In this document: piece after piece, positions 1 through 12,092 of the stretch
Numbering within the stretch: the first letter of the stretch is position 1
Layout: the number at the start of each line of letters is the position of its first letter
NCBI GenBank assembly: GCA_947311845.1
Contig: CAMZMU010000107.1
Span: 41,607,172 to 41,671,171 of the forward strand
Reading direction: 5' to 3'
DNA length: 64,000 nt
Source: Poa pratensis
Taxonomy: Eukaryota > Streptophyta > Magnoliopsida > Poales > Poaceae
Program-made: the position numbers and the translations under genes
The notes under the pieces: model-generated
Told to the model about the DNA's origin: nothing
The model's database searches: none
What the model saw: only the letters and a program-made list of their open reading frames with translations

Positions 1-2056
1 TCTCGATTGGTTCATCTCAGCTACAGTTAATTCTAGATAAAATTATTTCATCAAGTGGTGTACAGCCAAAACTAGCTACCTACGATTAGCAAGTTAGAGA
101 GACCGGATAAGGAGGAATAATCACCTGTTTATGGACACTCTGGGGAACCATAAAAGCTAGAGCGTGAGCTTGAAAGCTGCTAGGAAATTATCTTCAGTGT
201 TAAATTTCAGACTTAATTTTTGTATGTGGATCAAGTGCGTGTTTATAATATCGACAAATAAATGATAGCAAATCAAAGGATAACGAAGCATCTTTGTTTT
301 GCATAAACTTTACTCAAAAGGATAATTATTCCTTCGTTGCATATTCTTTTATTTTCTTTCCTTTCTTAATTAATATGGAGCCCATCGAGGCCATACTTGC
401 CTCCTGGTGTTGTCAAGAATCTGAGTTCATTTGTTTTTTGCATCCTCAAGGTCTCGACAGTTAGTTAGCGTCATGATTGTTGGAGTCCAGATGTATAATT
501 TATCATCTTCAGTTCTTAATGCATTAACATATATACTAGTCTCATTTAGAAGGGAAACAATATACATGCATCAAATAACTTATGACACCTATGCATGCAA
601 ATTTCACTTGTCTCTCATCCGGTGTATAGGAAGATTTATGTGGTTTAGGATTTGAGTCGTCATTACGCCATGATGATGGTGGTGGAGGTGTTGTATTGGA
701 TAAAAATCCTTGAAGCTCCAATCCCATGTCGGTAACGCTTGGCCCGGTGTTGCTTAGGGGCTTGTGAGTCTTTGTCCCGTCGTGTTTCATAGACAACGTG
801 TTAGTTCTTGTTCGTTTACATTGAACTGGCTCCATGGGCATTGCCGACCACAATGGGTCTTCTTAAGCCACCCTTCTTTCTACCTATATGCAACCAAGGT
901 TACCAACCTAATATGACTATGTTGGTGGAACCGTCTGTCTAAACGGGATAGTGCCCCACTGACTCGCTTAGCATGATTGCTATTCTCCATCGATTCAACT
1001 GGGTTTGGTCATCCACATGTTTTAACAGGTACCTCAATGGTTGAATTTCTTGATGTTTACCATCGTCGGCGAGAGCTAGGGTGGTGCAATGAACAACGAG
1101 TTTAGCTGTATACGTTGTTGATCTTGAGGCCTAGAGTTGTTGGATGTCAGTTCTGCTTTGTTTAGAGTAGTTTTTACGTCTATGGATTTAATTACCCTAT
1201 TATCTGTTTAGTTGTCTAATATAATCCTTACTCGATTATAAAAATCTCCATGCGTTCATCACCTAGAAAATAAAATTATGTTTAATCTCACTCTACATAC
1301 TGCACAACGAAAGACTACACAATTTATGAAGAGGCAAGTCCAAATAGAACCGATAGAGGTTGCTAGAGGGAGGGAAGGCGATCAAGAACCGATAGAGCTT
1401 TTCTTTTCCCTCGTCAGAGTCGTGGTCCGTCCCGCCTTTGGTGGCCCATGAGTCCTTGGCGGTGCGGTGGACCACGACTCCTCGCCGATGGGAGGGTTTC
1501 CGTTTTTTTCTTTTAGACTTTCAGTTTATTCTTCGAGGTGGTGAGCCGGTCGCATTCAGTTCATGGCGAGGGATTTGTGTAGAAGTACAAGCGATATCTA
1601 CCTCATCGACGGATATTATTCGAAGATTTTCCAGTTTCATTCTGAACCCTGAACGCAGTTGCATTCTGAACAATTCTCTAACTGATTAACTAATCTTTGG
1701 CAGATCATATGAACACTGTGAAATGTACGTACGTTTAGTGTGATCAAGCTATCCCAGTTTCTGTAATCCACATGCATGTGAAGTTAATCCTAGAGGATTG
1801 CATTGATGAGCTGCATGCATGGGCTGTGCGCGTGCAGGAAGGGTCGCTCGAACTGTTTATGCGGATGCTTGCTCCTGGATCTCTTCTCCGTGTCATCTTC
1901 TGCCTTGTCCGGGCGAATAACTTGCTAATTGAGTGATGAGCACGCTCACGTACTGTCCAGTGCACAGTTGACTCGCTGTATATGAGGGTTGCTGATTTCA
2001 TGCATGCGAGCGAGCGTGCGTGTACTATGTTGGATCCGAAACTACTCCGTAGTAAG
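1..2056. other. Gene-free stretch, nothing recognised
   Basis: No open frame here resembles a known protein, and I see no splice-consistent chain of exons, RNA gene or terminal-repeat structure. Base composition is AT-rich and ordinary for Triticeae intergenic DNA. Confidence 0.5.
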
Positions 2057-2058
2057 TA

Positions 2059-2161
2059 CTCCCTCCGTTCTGAAATAGTTGACTCTAAAGTGAGTGTATC
2101 TAGATTTATTTCTTATCTAGATACACTTAGTTAGAAGTTAAGTATTTGTGAACGGAAGGAG
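2059..2161. mobile_element. Stowaway MITE (Tc1/mariner type)
   Basis: The left end reads CTCCCTCCGTTCTG and the right end reads GAACGGAAGGAG, inverted copies of the Stowaway terminal repeat. TA dinucleotides flank it at 2057-2058 and 2162-2163, the expected TSD. The interior is a near-palindrome centred on TCTAGATACACTTAG. It has no coding capacity. Confidence 0.9.
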
Positions 2162-2375
2162 TAGTTAATTAGGCCGTAGCATGCATGCCAAGTGAATGAA
2201 TATAATAAGGGAGATACATCACCAGTGTTAAGAGTTGAAGGAAGGAATTCAAGAATGATGGGACTTGTCGTAAAGGAAAAAAAGGTTAAGTATATGGGCC
2301 ACCCATAAACTTGTCATGGATACGTGAATAGCCCCCACAAACTTGCAAAGCGGGGTGGGTGGAGAATGGATTATT

Positions 2376-2877
2376 GCAACCCGGGCTACATGGAGCCCTT
2401 TTTTAGAAAATCGAAAATGAAATTTTTGAGTTTCCAAAATAGCGAAAAAAAATCACATATGTAGATAGTGTCGCGATCTACAAGCGTGTTAAATTTGACC
2501 TTAAAATTCGTTGTATTTTGGGCTATACAAAAAGACAAATCGGGATTTTTTTTTAAAACTGTGTATTGTTCAACACCCAGATCCACCCATTTGTACTCCC
2601 TCCGTCCACAAAAGGATGTCTCAACCTAGGCCAAATTTGTATGTACCTAGACATAATTTAGTGTCTAGATACATACAAATTTAGACTAGGTTGAGACATC
2701 TTTTGTGAACGGAGGGAGTATTTTTTTTGCAACCCAAAATACAACCAATTTAGAGTTAAAAAGTTGCATGATTATAGATCTCGACAATATCTACACCCGA
2801 TAATTTGTTCTCGTTTTCTAAAAATTAAAATGTCAATTTCGATTTTTTTAAAATGGGCACCATGTTGCCCGGGCTCC
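2376..2877. mobile_element. Fold-back element with ~200-bp diverged inverted arms
   Basis: The left arm begins near 2376 with CCCGGGCTACATGGAGCCC. The right arm ends near 2877 with GGGCACCATGTTGCCCGGGC, its inverted counterpart. Inside the arms further paired blocks occur (GTTGTATTTTGGG on the left, CCCAAAATACAAC on the right). The arms are well diverged and AT-rich. A Stowaway MITE sits in the middle. A Mutator-type MITE is the likeliest class, but I could not define a TSD. Confidence 0.65.
2596..2718. mobile_element. Stowaway MITE nested inside the fold-back element
   Basis: The ends are CTCCCTCCGTCCACAAAAGG and GTGAACGGAGGGAG, with TA at 2594-2595 and 2719-2720. The two halves are almost perfectly complementary (GATGTCTCAACCTAG against CTAGGTTGAGACATC), so this is a young copy. 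It interrupts the older inverted arms around it, so it inserted later. Confidence 0.93.
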
Positions 2878-3163
2878 ATTTTAGGTTTTCGGGTGGGGTG
2901 GCCCTATAATTTATTAGACTATTTATTTTTAGAGAAAATCGCTCGACACATAGCATGCCACGCTAGCAAGTGCCAAGCACTTGAGCTTGCCTGTTTTTCA
3001 TCCTCAGTTCCAGAAATTCCTCGCCTCTGTACTCATAGTCAGTGGCGGAGCTTGGGCCAAATCGGGGGCAAATGTGAGACAACTTACATGGATTTCTTCA
3101 GCAAATTCTAGTGGGCTAGGGAAGGGGGGGGGGGGCGACGGCCGACCTGACCTGAACGTGGCA
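2871..3163. repeat. Direct repeat, copy A (partner at 3603)
   Basis: This starts GGGCTCCATTTTAGG and runs through AGTGGCGGAGCTTGGGCC to a G12 tract (3124-3135) and GACCTGAACGT. The same order of blocks recurs 732 bases downstream. The internal CAGTGGCGGAGCTTGG block resembles hAT terminal sequence, but no closed element with a TSD was found. Confidence 0.75.
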
Positions 3164-3602
3164 ATTCATCATACGTAAATAGCACCGAAGAGTAGGACAA
3201 CGATGACGGGAGTATACGATCGTTCAACGGCGGAGCTGGCCACGACAAGGGCCGCCAGCCCCGCCGCTGCGGAGATGAACGCCTAGCTCGCTCCTCCGAT
3301 GGAAGGAAGAAGAAAACCCAACAGAGGAGTTGTCGCACCCGCAATGTACGGATGAAAAGAACTGCAATGACGATGACATGATCACCATGAAGTTGGTCTT
3401 CATCTGGTTGTTCCTCTCTTCCGCTAGCAGGTGGTTCCAGTACCTAGCTTTCGCCTCCTCCTTACTCCCACTTCTTCATCTCTATGCACAAGACAAATAA
3501 AAATGTTAGGCAACGAAAAGCAAAAGTTCACATGTCTGCAAATAATAATTAAATGGGTGCAGAAAGATGTGAAGTACACACAAATAAAGTAGAGCCAAGC
3601 CT

Positions 3603-3918
3603 GGGCTCCATTTTAGGTTTTCGGGTGGGGTGGCCCTGTAATTTGTTAGCCTACTTAGTTTTAGTGAAAACCGCTCTTGACTTGACACATAGCATGCCAC
3701 GCTAGCAAGCGAGCTTGCCTATTTTGCATCCCCGGTTCTAGAAATTCCTCGGCTCTATACCCATAGTCAGTGGCGGAGCTTGGGCCAGGTACAAGGGTTT
3801 TGGGCCCAGTCGGGGGCAAATGTGAGACAACTTACATGAATTTCTTCAGAAAATTCCAGTGGGCTAGGGAAGGGGGGGGGGGGGGGGGGAGCGACGCCCC
3901 CCCCTGACCTGAACGTAG
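3603..3918. repeat. Direct repeat, copy B, with G18 tract
   Basis: Second copy of the block at 2871-3163, with small insertions (for example GTACAAGGGTTTTGGGCCCA after the CGGAGCTTGGGCC block). The G tract is 18 long here (3872-3889) against 12 in copy A. Confidence 0.75.
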
Positions 3919-5937
3919 CTCTGCCAAAGCCCACTCTCTTTATCTCTAATGCTACGCCACCTCGACGTCCACGATAAGCTGCGGTGGAGGATGGAGATGG
4001 AGAGGCGGGTGGATGGAACACGTCGTTGTTGTCGTGTGTATTGGTTGTCGATGTAGTCCACGTCATGGCCGGTCCTGTGGATCATCGTTACTATGGTCGG
4101 CGCAGTCGCGTCGACCTCCTTTCTATCCCCGTCGGCGAAGAAGGCCGATGAATCGTGCAGACCACAGTTCTACCAATATCAACTGTGTTCCTCACTGTCC
4201 TCGTCACGATTGCAGCTGCTTGGGCATCAAGTCCGGAGGTTGTCTCATCCATGAAAATGATAGAAGGATACTTTTTTCATTTGGTTTTTTATCAGGGTAG
4301 TCTTACAAGTTTTCAAAAAAAAAATCTCTTTAAAATTGTTGGCCCAAGATTGTACAATTCAGACTAATATGGCCTCTTTTACACTGTCGTGCGAGTTTAT
4401 AGGCCGCCCAGCCTCTCTTGGAAGTTATTTGATCGAAGATAAGTTTGTGGGTGCCCCATATATTTAACTCAAAGAAAAGATGAGGAGACGGCCAGAGACA
4501 TGCATGTCCTCGATCGAGCATATGTACACCTCGGAATGTGGATCAAGGTTTTAGTTTGATCAAAACCGTAGTGATGACATTGTAGAGAGCTTTTATATGC
4601 AGTTGATAGACTCAAGAAATCCATGCTCCTCATATACTCCTCCTTCCGTTAGAAAATAAGTGTCTCAAGTTTGTCTAAAAATGAATATATCTATACATGA
4701 ACATGTCTAGATATATCCAATTTTGCGCAAACTTAACACACTTATTTTTGGACGGAGTGAGTATTAGCTATAGTAGAACTCTTTGCTCATGGATCGGGCC
4801 CTCCGTACGTAGGTGCAATTAGGTTGGAGTACATTGTTGCGACTTGTAGCATAGTGCATTACCATTACGTGCTAGCTAGCAGGTGTCGTCTTTGCATAGT
4901 GCAGTCGTAGTTTTTTTGTTTTTTTAAGGGAAAGCCATGTTTGTTGCAGAGGAACAAGGTTGCTAAGATCAGATTGAAACGACAGAAATGATGGGAGAAC
5001 AACCACCCTTTTTTTTCCGGCGGCGCGCACCTCGACGGGCCTCGACGGCCAATCTACTCGGTGCGCCGGTACGCACATTTGTTGGGCCTCTTCTACTCGC
5101 GGAAGTGGCTCGCCCGCGCGTGCGACGGAGGCCAGTGGGTTCTGGACGGACCTCTTCTAAGCTAGGAAGAAAACAAAATTAAGATTGGAAGAAGGCGAGC
5201 AGGAGTGGCTCGGATTGGGATGTGGGTGGGCGGCAACGAAATGAAGGCCGTCGCTTTCGCTCGCCGTCAAGTAGGATCGTCATCGTGTGGTCGCCGCCGT
5301 TCGACGCTACTGGCCAGCAGCATCTTCATGCCGGCCGGCCGGACTTATCCAGAAGCTCGATCACACGCTTTGCTGCATGCATACACGGCCGCCACTTATC
5401 CACACACACTCCAACTGGCTGATGGCTGCCTAGCTAGCTGGTCCAGACTCTGAGACTCACTAAAACTAATCTCAGACATGGCCTGCCCTCTCGATCGAAC
5501 ACTTTGCTCCACACACACATGATCAATCTCTCAATCGTTAATTAGCTAATTTTCGATCTGCCTCTCTTCAATGCCTAAGCTCCTGTCATTGTAGAAACAT
5601 TTAAATGCATGCGATGCAAGGCCCATGCACGATTAGTTAAGGAGAGCACGCGCGTGTCACTCTTGTTCTTGCCGTCGATCTTATTAAGAGGACAGCCGGC
5701 CGTTGATTGCGGATAAACCGAACTGAGGTCGTCCACTGACGAGCGGGCCCTAACAGATCGTGTAACGGGGCGTCGACATCCATGATCGAGTGGAGATGCA
5801 TGGGCATGGCCAGCTAGGCAGCCCTTATTGGCGCGCGCCGAGCTGTGAGCTACTCGTGGAAGTCGAAAGGGACATATACACTATTTCGATATATACTATT
5901 CTCATGCGTTTTAGGGTGTGCATTCATGGACACGATG
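3919..5937. other. Gene-free stretch with one MITE
   Basis: Apart from the Stowaway MITE at 4637-4761 I see no gene or repeat I can support. Several frames stay open by chance in the GC-richer part (4980-5460), but none resembles a protein family and none has supporting splice structure. Confidence 0.45.
4637..4761. mobile_element. Stowaway MITE, diverged
   Basis: The left end is CTCCTCCTTCCGTTAG and the right end is TTTGGACGGAGTGAG, with TA at 4635-4636 and 4762-4763. Internal halves pair around TCTAGATATATCC. The ends carry more mismatches than the copy at 2596, so it is an older insertion. Confidence 0.85.
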
Positions 5938-6286
5938 TTTTGGGTCGTAGGTTTAGATGTACCCATTATGAAAAGACATTTCAAAAACTTTTTAAAATGT
6001 CAAAGAATTCCAAATAAAAATGTAGGTGTACATCCGAATGTTCTATATTCGCACATAAAATTTCGTGAAAAAGGAATTTTTCTGTGGCAAGTGTAAAAAA
6101 GACAAATAAATGTCTAGTGAGCATACGAATTTGTCTTTTTACATAGCCCATGTTTTTTTTTAGTTTTCCACAAAACTTGTGCGAACATAGAATATCCGAG
6201 TATACATCCATTTTGTTGTTGAAGTTTTGAAATTTTTGAAATGCCATTTTGAAATAGTGTGTGCATCTACACCTATGAACCAAATA
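5938..6286. mobile_element. Fold-back MITE-like element, ~350 bp
   Basis: The left arm (TTTGGGTCGTAGGTTTAGATG) and right arm (CATCTACACCTATGAACCAAA) are inverted versions of each other. Further paired blocks follow inward (GTTCTATATTCGCACA against TGTGCGAACATAGAATAT). It has no coding capacity. The class is probably Mutator-type; the TSD is not clear. Confidence 0.65.
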
Positions 6287-6309
6287 TGATTTCCCGTGCA
6301 TTATGTCAT

Positions 6310-6374
6310 TTCAATCCGTATATAGTATATAATGAAATATTTGAAACATCTTATATTTATAAACGGAGGGAGTT
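6310..6374. mobile_element. Truncated Stowaway right end
   Basis: The sequence GAAACATCTTATATTTATAAACGGAGGGAG matches the right end of the Stowaway family seen at 13727 in this window. The matching left CTCCCTCCGT terminus is missing, so this is a truncated copy. Confidence 0.6.
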
Positions 6375-8295
6375 GTACTGTATGCTGATTCGAAAAATCT
6401 CTTTGCCTTCCGAGCTCCAAAGATCCCTTTTTTTTTAATAACATTCTGGTGTTGTATGAACTCGTGGCCGTGTGGCTTTATTAATTTAAAGCTGGGCTCA
6501 TCTTGAGCCTGTTTTCTCAAGTTCTTTGTATGATGGGTTACACAAAAATGAAAGTTTTGTATATTTTCGAGATTTGAAAGTGTGTTTGTTTAGATCACAC
6601 ATTTGTATTTTTTCATATAGCTCTGAATATAAACCTTTTCAAATTGAGATTTCACACGTTTCTGAGATATATCATTGACAATATGGGGGGATTTTTTTCC
6701 AGATTTTGAAAACTTGTTAATATGATTATTTTTAGTAAAGATCTTACTAGAACCGACATCAAGAAATCTCTGTTTGTAGAGTATCTAATCGTGAGAGACA
6801 GTCAGAAACCCCAAATAAAGGAGCCCTTTATTTTTATAAAATCAAAACCATATTTTAAAATTTTGAAAAAACTGAAAAATTGCTGATGTAGTCAATGAAA
6901 CTACAAGCGTGAAAATACCATTTTCTTGAATTAAATTCTAGATTTTACCCCATAGTTTGGCTTTTTTTATACTAAAACCCTATTTAATAGTTTTTCATTA
7001 TAATTACCCCCATTTAGTTTTGTTTTGCCAATTTTACCCCCTCTAAAGTTTTTAGAGAGTTTCAAACATATGGATCTTGGCCATACACGTGTTGATCACG
7101 GTTTTTCAATGTATTTATTTACATAGAACCAGATTGCACGCACCGAGGCGGAACTTATTTTTTTGCTTAGCCAGCCCTACCCGTTCTATCGGAGAAGCTT
7201 GGCTTAGTTCATGTCAGGGGGGCCACCCCCCCAGGTTTTGCAAAAACATGAAGGTTTTTTCGAGAGAGTTTAGATTAGTTAGATTTGTGTGTTTTGGTCC
7301 CCCTAGGGACTCATATATCGCATTTTGTCCCATAGCTAACTCTGTCAAGCTCCGCCATTGGCCAAGATGTGTGTGATGAGTGAAGAGCCTAGCATATTCG
7401 TGAGATGGATAGGGTCGGTTCATGCACAACTAATTTGCGTTCAGTGATATAGGAACAAAAGGAAAATTGTAGCCATATTAACCTAAAGCAACGTGAGTAA
7501 AAATCCCTTACAGTAGGGCATTCCGTTTTCATAACAGATGCAGGCTAAAGTTGCGTGAGCCAGCTGCCTGCTGGTTGCCTAGGACGTGTCACGCCATGTG
7601 TACCAGACGGTTTGAAACCACCAATTGTTACGCTCTAAATATTTATGAGGGAAAAAACATGGAAGGACTTACACTAAACGTGGTAATTGTGATGAAAAAC
7701 TGTTAAATGGAGTAATTGGTGTGAAAAATCTCAAAATAGGGGGTAGAAACTGGAATTTACTCTTTTTATTCTAGCCTACAAAAAAAATGACAAAATTGTA
7801 GAACCGAGTATAATGAATAGTTCACATTTACAAGTTCATCGTTACCTACGCGCTTAAAGTACAAACATAATTGATTTGGATAGTCCCATGTGGTCATAAG
7901 CGTCCCCGGCTGAAGTATACAAGCACTCTGTAAAAGCTACGGCGTACCTATGGGTTGCTGAATGAAGATATCCTGAACTTTGAAAAAACCACAAGTGGGT
8001 TGCTCAGTGTATATATCAATTTTTCTTAAAAGGAAGATACCCTCAATCAAAGATTTGTTTCACAGAATCTAGAAACCCTATGAAAAAAACAGTGAAGACC
8101 AACCACATTAGGCATCAAGCTTGCCCCGCAAAAATAGGGAAGGAGGACAGGGCAACTAGTGCTAAAAATTGCCTTGGATGCAAGTTTAGCAATATTGGTC
8201 CATGACACATTAGGAAATAAAGTAGGTTATTGAGAATAGTTGGATAAATGGACAATGCACTTGCCATCCCTGGCCTTGCACGATTCTAGTCATGA
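6375..8295. other. Gene-free stretch; hAT-like terminal fragment near 7141-7366
   Basis: The block ending AAGCTCCGCCATTG (to 7366) looks like the right end of the CAGTGGCGGAGCTTGG family seen at 3049 and 3768. I could not match it to a left end or TSD. The rest is AT-rich with no recognisable gene. Confidence 0.4.
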
Positions 8296-9056
8296 CACTA
8301 GTACAGAACGACACATCGGAAACGGGCCAAAAACCCCTTCGGCAACGGAGAAATGGTTCGTGTCCCCGCCTCTGTCACTGATGTGAAGCCTCACAATGAC
8401 AACGGAGATTTTTATCGTTTGCAATAAGTTTAGCAACGGGCATAATATATAACCGTTGCCTTTAGTCTTTATATCAGATACGGAGATTAGTTTTTGACCG
8501 TTTGTAATGAGGGCTAAAGGAAACAAAAAAAAAGCCGGTGACGCTTGCTGCACAGTCGACGGAGCCCTGTGGTTCCTGCTTGACGGCCGCCGGTTCTTCA
8601 CCTTCCTCTTCGCCCAGCTTCATTGCGTGGTCTTCTTCTACCTATTTAGTACTGCACAAAAGTCTTGCTCCTGAAAGCGCCGGCTTCAGTGGACCGTGTG
8701 GACGGAGCCCCGCTCCTACGTCTTCACGGCCGCCGCATAGTCTCCAGGTTTCCTCCTCGCCCTAAAGGAGATGAAAAAAATCAAAATGTAAGCTCCTTCA
8801 TCTCTATACACAAGACATATGCTTCTTCATCGGCATTACAGAAAATATAGAACTAATTACAACTAGAACATAGCCTAAACAATGCCTCATATATAGGTAG
8901 ATTGGACACACAAATTCCAGTGATGGAGCAAGCGAGCCAAGTAGGATGCACAAGATCGATGTGTATTTGTGCATATCACAAGGATCACTAGCGCCACCCC
9001 CGGATCACACGGTGTCACCTAATTTTAATCATCGGCATAACAGAAACAAAACTAAA

Positions 9057-9797
9057 ATCAGAGCAAATGCCTACTAAAAACAGAGAAAATCTATGGATAA
9101 ACAATTATCTACTTACAACTAGAAAAACAGCTAAAATCTATGTGTAAACAATGCCTACTAAAAACAGAGCAAATCTATGGATAAACAATTAGCTACTTAC
9201 AACTAGAAAACAACTAAAATCTATGTGTAAACAATGCCTACTAAAAACAGAGCAAATCTATGGATAAACAATTAGCTACTTACAACTAGAAAACAGCTAA
9301 AATCTATGTGTAAACAATAGCTACTAAAAACAGATCAAATCTATGGATAAACAATTAGCTACTTACAACTAGAAAACAGCTAAAATCTATGTGTAAACAA
9401 TGCCTACTAAAAACAGAGCAAATCTATGGATAAACAATTAGCTACTTACAACTAGAAAACAGCTAAAATCTATGTGTAAACAATGCCTACTAAAAACAGA
9501 GCAAATCTATGGATAAACAATTAGCTACTTACAACTAGAAAACAGCTAAAATCTATGTGTAAACAATGACTACTAAAAACAGAGCAAATCTATGGATAAA
9601 CAATTAGCTACTTACAACTAGAAAACAACTAAAATCTATGTGTAAACAATGCCTACTAAAAACAGAACAAATCTATGGATAAACAATTAGCTACTTACAA
9701 CTAGAAAACAGCTAAAATCTATGTGTAAACAATGCCTACTAAAAATAGAGCAAATTTATGGATAAACAATTAGCTACTTACAACTAGAAAATAGCTA
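9057..9797. repeat. Tandem array of ~83-bp units, about 8 copies
   Basis: The unit contains CTACTAAAAACAGAGC, then CTATGGATAAACAATTAG, then AGCTAAAATCTATGTGTAAA. CTATGTGTAAAC recurs about every 83 bases from near 9139 to near 9720. Copies differ by a few substitutions (for example AACAGC or AACAAC before TAAAATC). It lies wholly inside the CACTA element. Confidence 0.93.
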
Positions 9798-9820
9798 TCC
9801 TACTGAACTGGGGTCTTACA

Positions 9821-10422
9821 TTAGGCGAGGCGGGCTCGCTTAGCGTCGCCGCCGGCGACGGAGCTAGCGCCGGCCTCCCCTGGTGGCGCCTTGCCCTCGC
9901 CGTGGACCAAAGAGAGGGCTATGGCGGTCCAGAGGTCAGACTGGTAGACCGCCTCCTTGGCGCGTTCGACCTGGGTCGACGCCTCGGAGAGGAGGACCGC
10001 CGCCTCCAGATTGGCCTCGCCCTGACGACGCTTGGCGTCCTCGCGCTCGAAATCGGCGCGGGAGAGTTGGCAAGCGATCTCCAGATCACGATCCTCCTCC
10101 TCTTCCTCTTCCCCTTCCTCCTCGTCAGAGGACGAGGACGAGGAGGAGGAGGAAGACGGATGGCGACCGGGGTACATCGCCTGGCGGATCTCGCGGTAGC
10201 TGCAATGGTGGCCAAATGAGCGGGTGCGGCCGGAGCCTTCGCCGTGCGGACGAGCGCCAAGGCTGCGGGACCGGCCGCGGGGGCCGGATCGGCGGCGGCC
10301 TGTTCCGCAAGCTCGTCCCGCAACACCAGCTGACGCTGCTGCTGCCTGAAGGCCCGGAGGGTGGGGCGGCCACGGCCGCGGCCGCGATGGCCGGATCTAC
10401 CAGCGCCGACGGTGGAAGCCAT
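9821..10422 (-). pseudogene. Degraded ORF carried by the CACTA element
   Basis: Read on the minus strand from the ATG at 10422, the frame gives a Gly/Arg-rich start (GRSGHRGRGRGRP) and an Ala-rich segment. Near 10195 the conserved-looking sequence moves to another frame, which continues from the SYREIRQAMYPGRHP region into a poly-Ser/poly-Glu acidic tract and an Ala/Glu-rich helical tail ending at 9821. I do not recognise the family. It may be a captured host fragment or a CACTA accessory protein. The Ser/Glu run and the opposite base composition to its surroundings (GC-rich inside AT-rich repeats) are its only clear traits. The frame change of one base is the same kind seen in the host genes of this window. 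Confidence 0.4.
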
Positions 10423-10762
10423 GCGAGAGAGTGGAGAGAGAGGAGACTGTGCGGCGGCTAGGGTTTGAAGTGAGACAGTGAGAGTGAGAGTGAAGGGCAT
10501 AGTAGGTTCTTATAGGCCGGCTGTCGGGCTGCTTCTAATGGCAACGGAGATTACGAAACTGTCCATGTGCGATGAGCACACATCGGTAACGGGTTAAACC
10601 AAACTCCGTTGCCAACATATATTCCACTATTCACCCGTTGCCTTTGTTGTGGGCCTGCTTTACGGCCCAGTGCGGACACGCCGGGATGTCGCGATTTACC
10701 GTCGCCTAACTCCTGCCGTTGCCATAGAGGGGTATCCGATGTGTCGTTCTGTACTAGTGTGA

Positions 10763-11221
10763 TCCTTTGCTGAGATTTTGATCTTACGCGTAGTCCTACC
10801 CCCTTGGATTTTTCACCTGTCTGAAACTGCCTCACCCCTTCGCACAATAGAGATTAGATGGAACTATAATATAACTTACTCGATCTCCCCTTATAACATG
10901 ATTTTGGTCCTTGGTGGGATTGAATCTTGGGCTTAGCCTAACCCTGACATCCCTAAACCCTAAACCGGTTAGGCATGGCAACACTGAAGAGGTTGGAAGA
11001 GCAATGTTTCTACAGCGAGGACACTTGTCACTAGCTAGTTTTGGTGGCATCATGAAGGACACTGGTAGCTAACCGCTACCATGCCTACGCATCATCCGCT
11101 CTACGCCTGCCATACACCACACCCAGTGCAGATGATCATAGATGCTAGCTGTGGCGTCCAACCGACCTACAATACGGCAATATTGCATATCACTAGGCCC
11201 TATGAGATGGAGATGCGAGTA
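10763..11221. other. Short gene-free gap between CACTA and hAT elements
   Basis: I see no gene or repeat here that I can support. Confidence 0.4.
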
Positions 11222-11229
11222 ACTCTAGG

Positions 11230-12084
11230 CAGGGCCGGTCCATACATTTCCGGGGCCCGGGGCGAGACGATAAAATGCGGCCCTTGTAGGCAAAAAATAA
11301 ATAAAAATAGAATGTATTGAATTTCACTCAGAATTTAGTAATTATGAGTACACATCATAGATCAATAGTTTTTTATAGGGATAATAAAATATGCACATCA
11401 AATTATTTATTTGTAATGATCCTGAGAACTAAATGATCAAATCTTGTTGTTCTTCACTCCATGTCTTCACTACACGTTCTTCACTCCATGCACTCCGTGA
11501 TCTTGTTGTTTCTTCTGTGCTCCCTGCACTCAGTCAGATCCAATAAATCCTTGAAACAAGCCTACAACGGAGCAATACGAGAAGAACTAGAGATATGAGA
11601 TGAAAGATGGAGCAGTTAGAGAAGCAGAGCCGGGCTATTTAAAAGCGATTAGGGGAAGGATGGAAAGAGAGATGATTGGGGAAAGGAATAGCACAGTTGG
11701 TCTCCATAAATCGCTGCACGGCAGCGGCGGCCTCGTCGCCTCGAAATTTCCGTTGCCTCGAATTCGGAAGATCATGGTAAAGACTGGAGCGGCAGCGGCA
11801 TCGCTATTACGTGATGTCATTATGTGGACTGCAGAATTAGAGGAGGAGGCGAGGAGACGAGGGTGCGACTGTTCGTCTGCGCTGGGCTGCGTGTGCGTAC
11901 TGTGCAGCAGGGTAGACTCGATCGACTGTTTCATCCGTAGGTGCTAGCTAAGCATGGGCCAGGGTGCTAAACTGGGCCCAGTATATTTTTTCCTATATGT
12001 AAAAATACTGAAGTGCTACCTGGGCCAGGGCCCCTACCTTCCTGGGCCCCGGGGGCGGTCGCCCCGGCCTATGGGCCGGCCCTG
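11230..12084. mobile_element. Non-autonomous hAT element, 855 bp
   Basis: The left end is CAGGGCCGGTCCATA and the right end, inverted, is CAGGGCCGGCCCATA: a 15-base terminal inverted repeat (TIR) with one mismatch. An exact 8-bp duplication ACTCTAGG flanks it at 11222-11229 and 12085-12092, diagnostic for hAT. There is no transposase. The interior is AT-rich at the left and GC-richer at the right. Confidence 0.95.
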
Positions 12085-12092
12085 ACTCTAGG

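Larger units (their letters stand above)
8296..10759. mobile_element. Non-autonomous CACTA (En/Spm) element, 2.46 kb
   Basis: The left terminus is CACTAGTACAGAACGACACA and the right terminus is its exact inverse, extending at least 24 bases. The 3-bp TSD TGA flanks both ends (8293-8295 and 10760-10762), as expected for CACTA elements. Subterminal regions repeat short CAACGG/CCGTTG motifs in both orientations. Between them lie an 83-bp tandem array and one degraded GC-rich ORF on the minus strand. No transposase is present, so it must be mobilised in trans. Confidence 0.94.

Noticed and set aside
542..2001. Short open frames at the window start
   Set aside because: None exceeds about 105 codons, they occur on both strands, and none resembles a protein family.
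9883..10500. Several long open frames on both strands in the GC-rich block
   Set aside because: They overlap one another in a high-GC, low-complexity stretch of a CACTA element; only the minus-strand path with consistent Ser/Glu composition was kept, as a degraded ORF.
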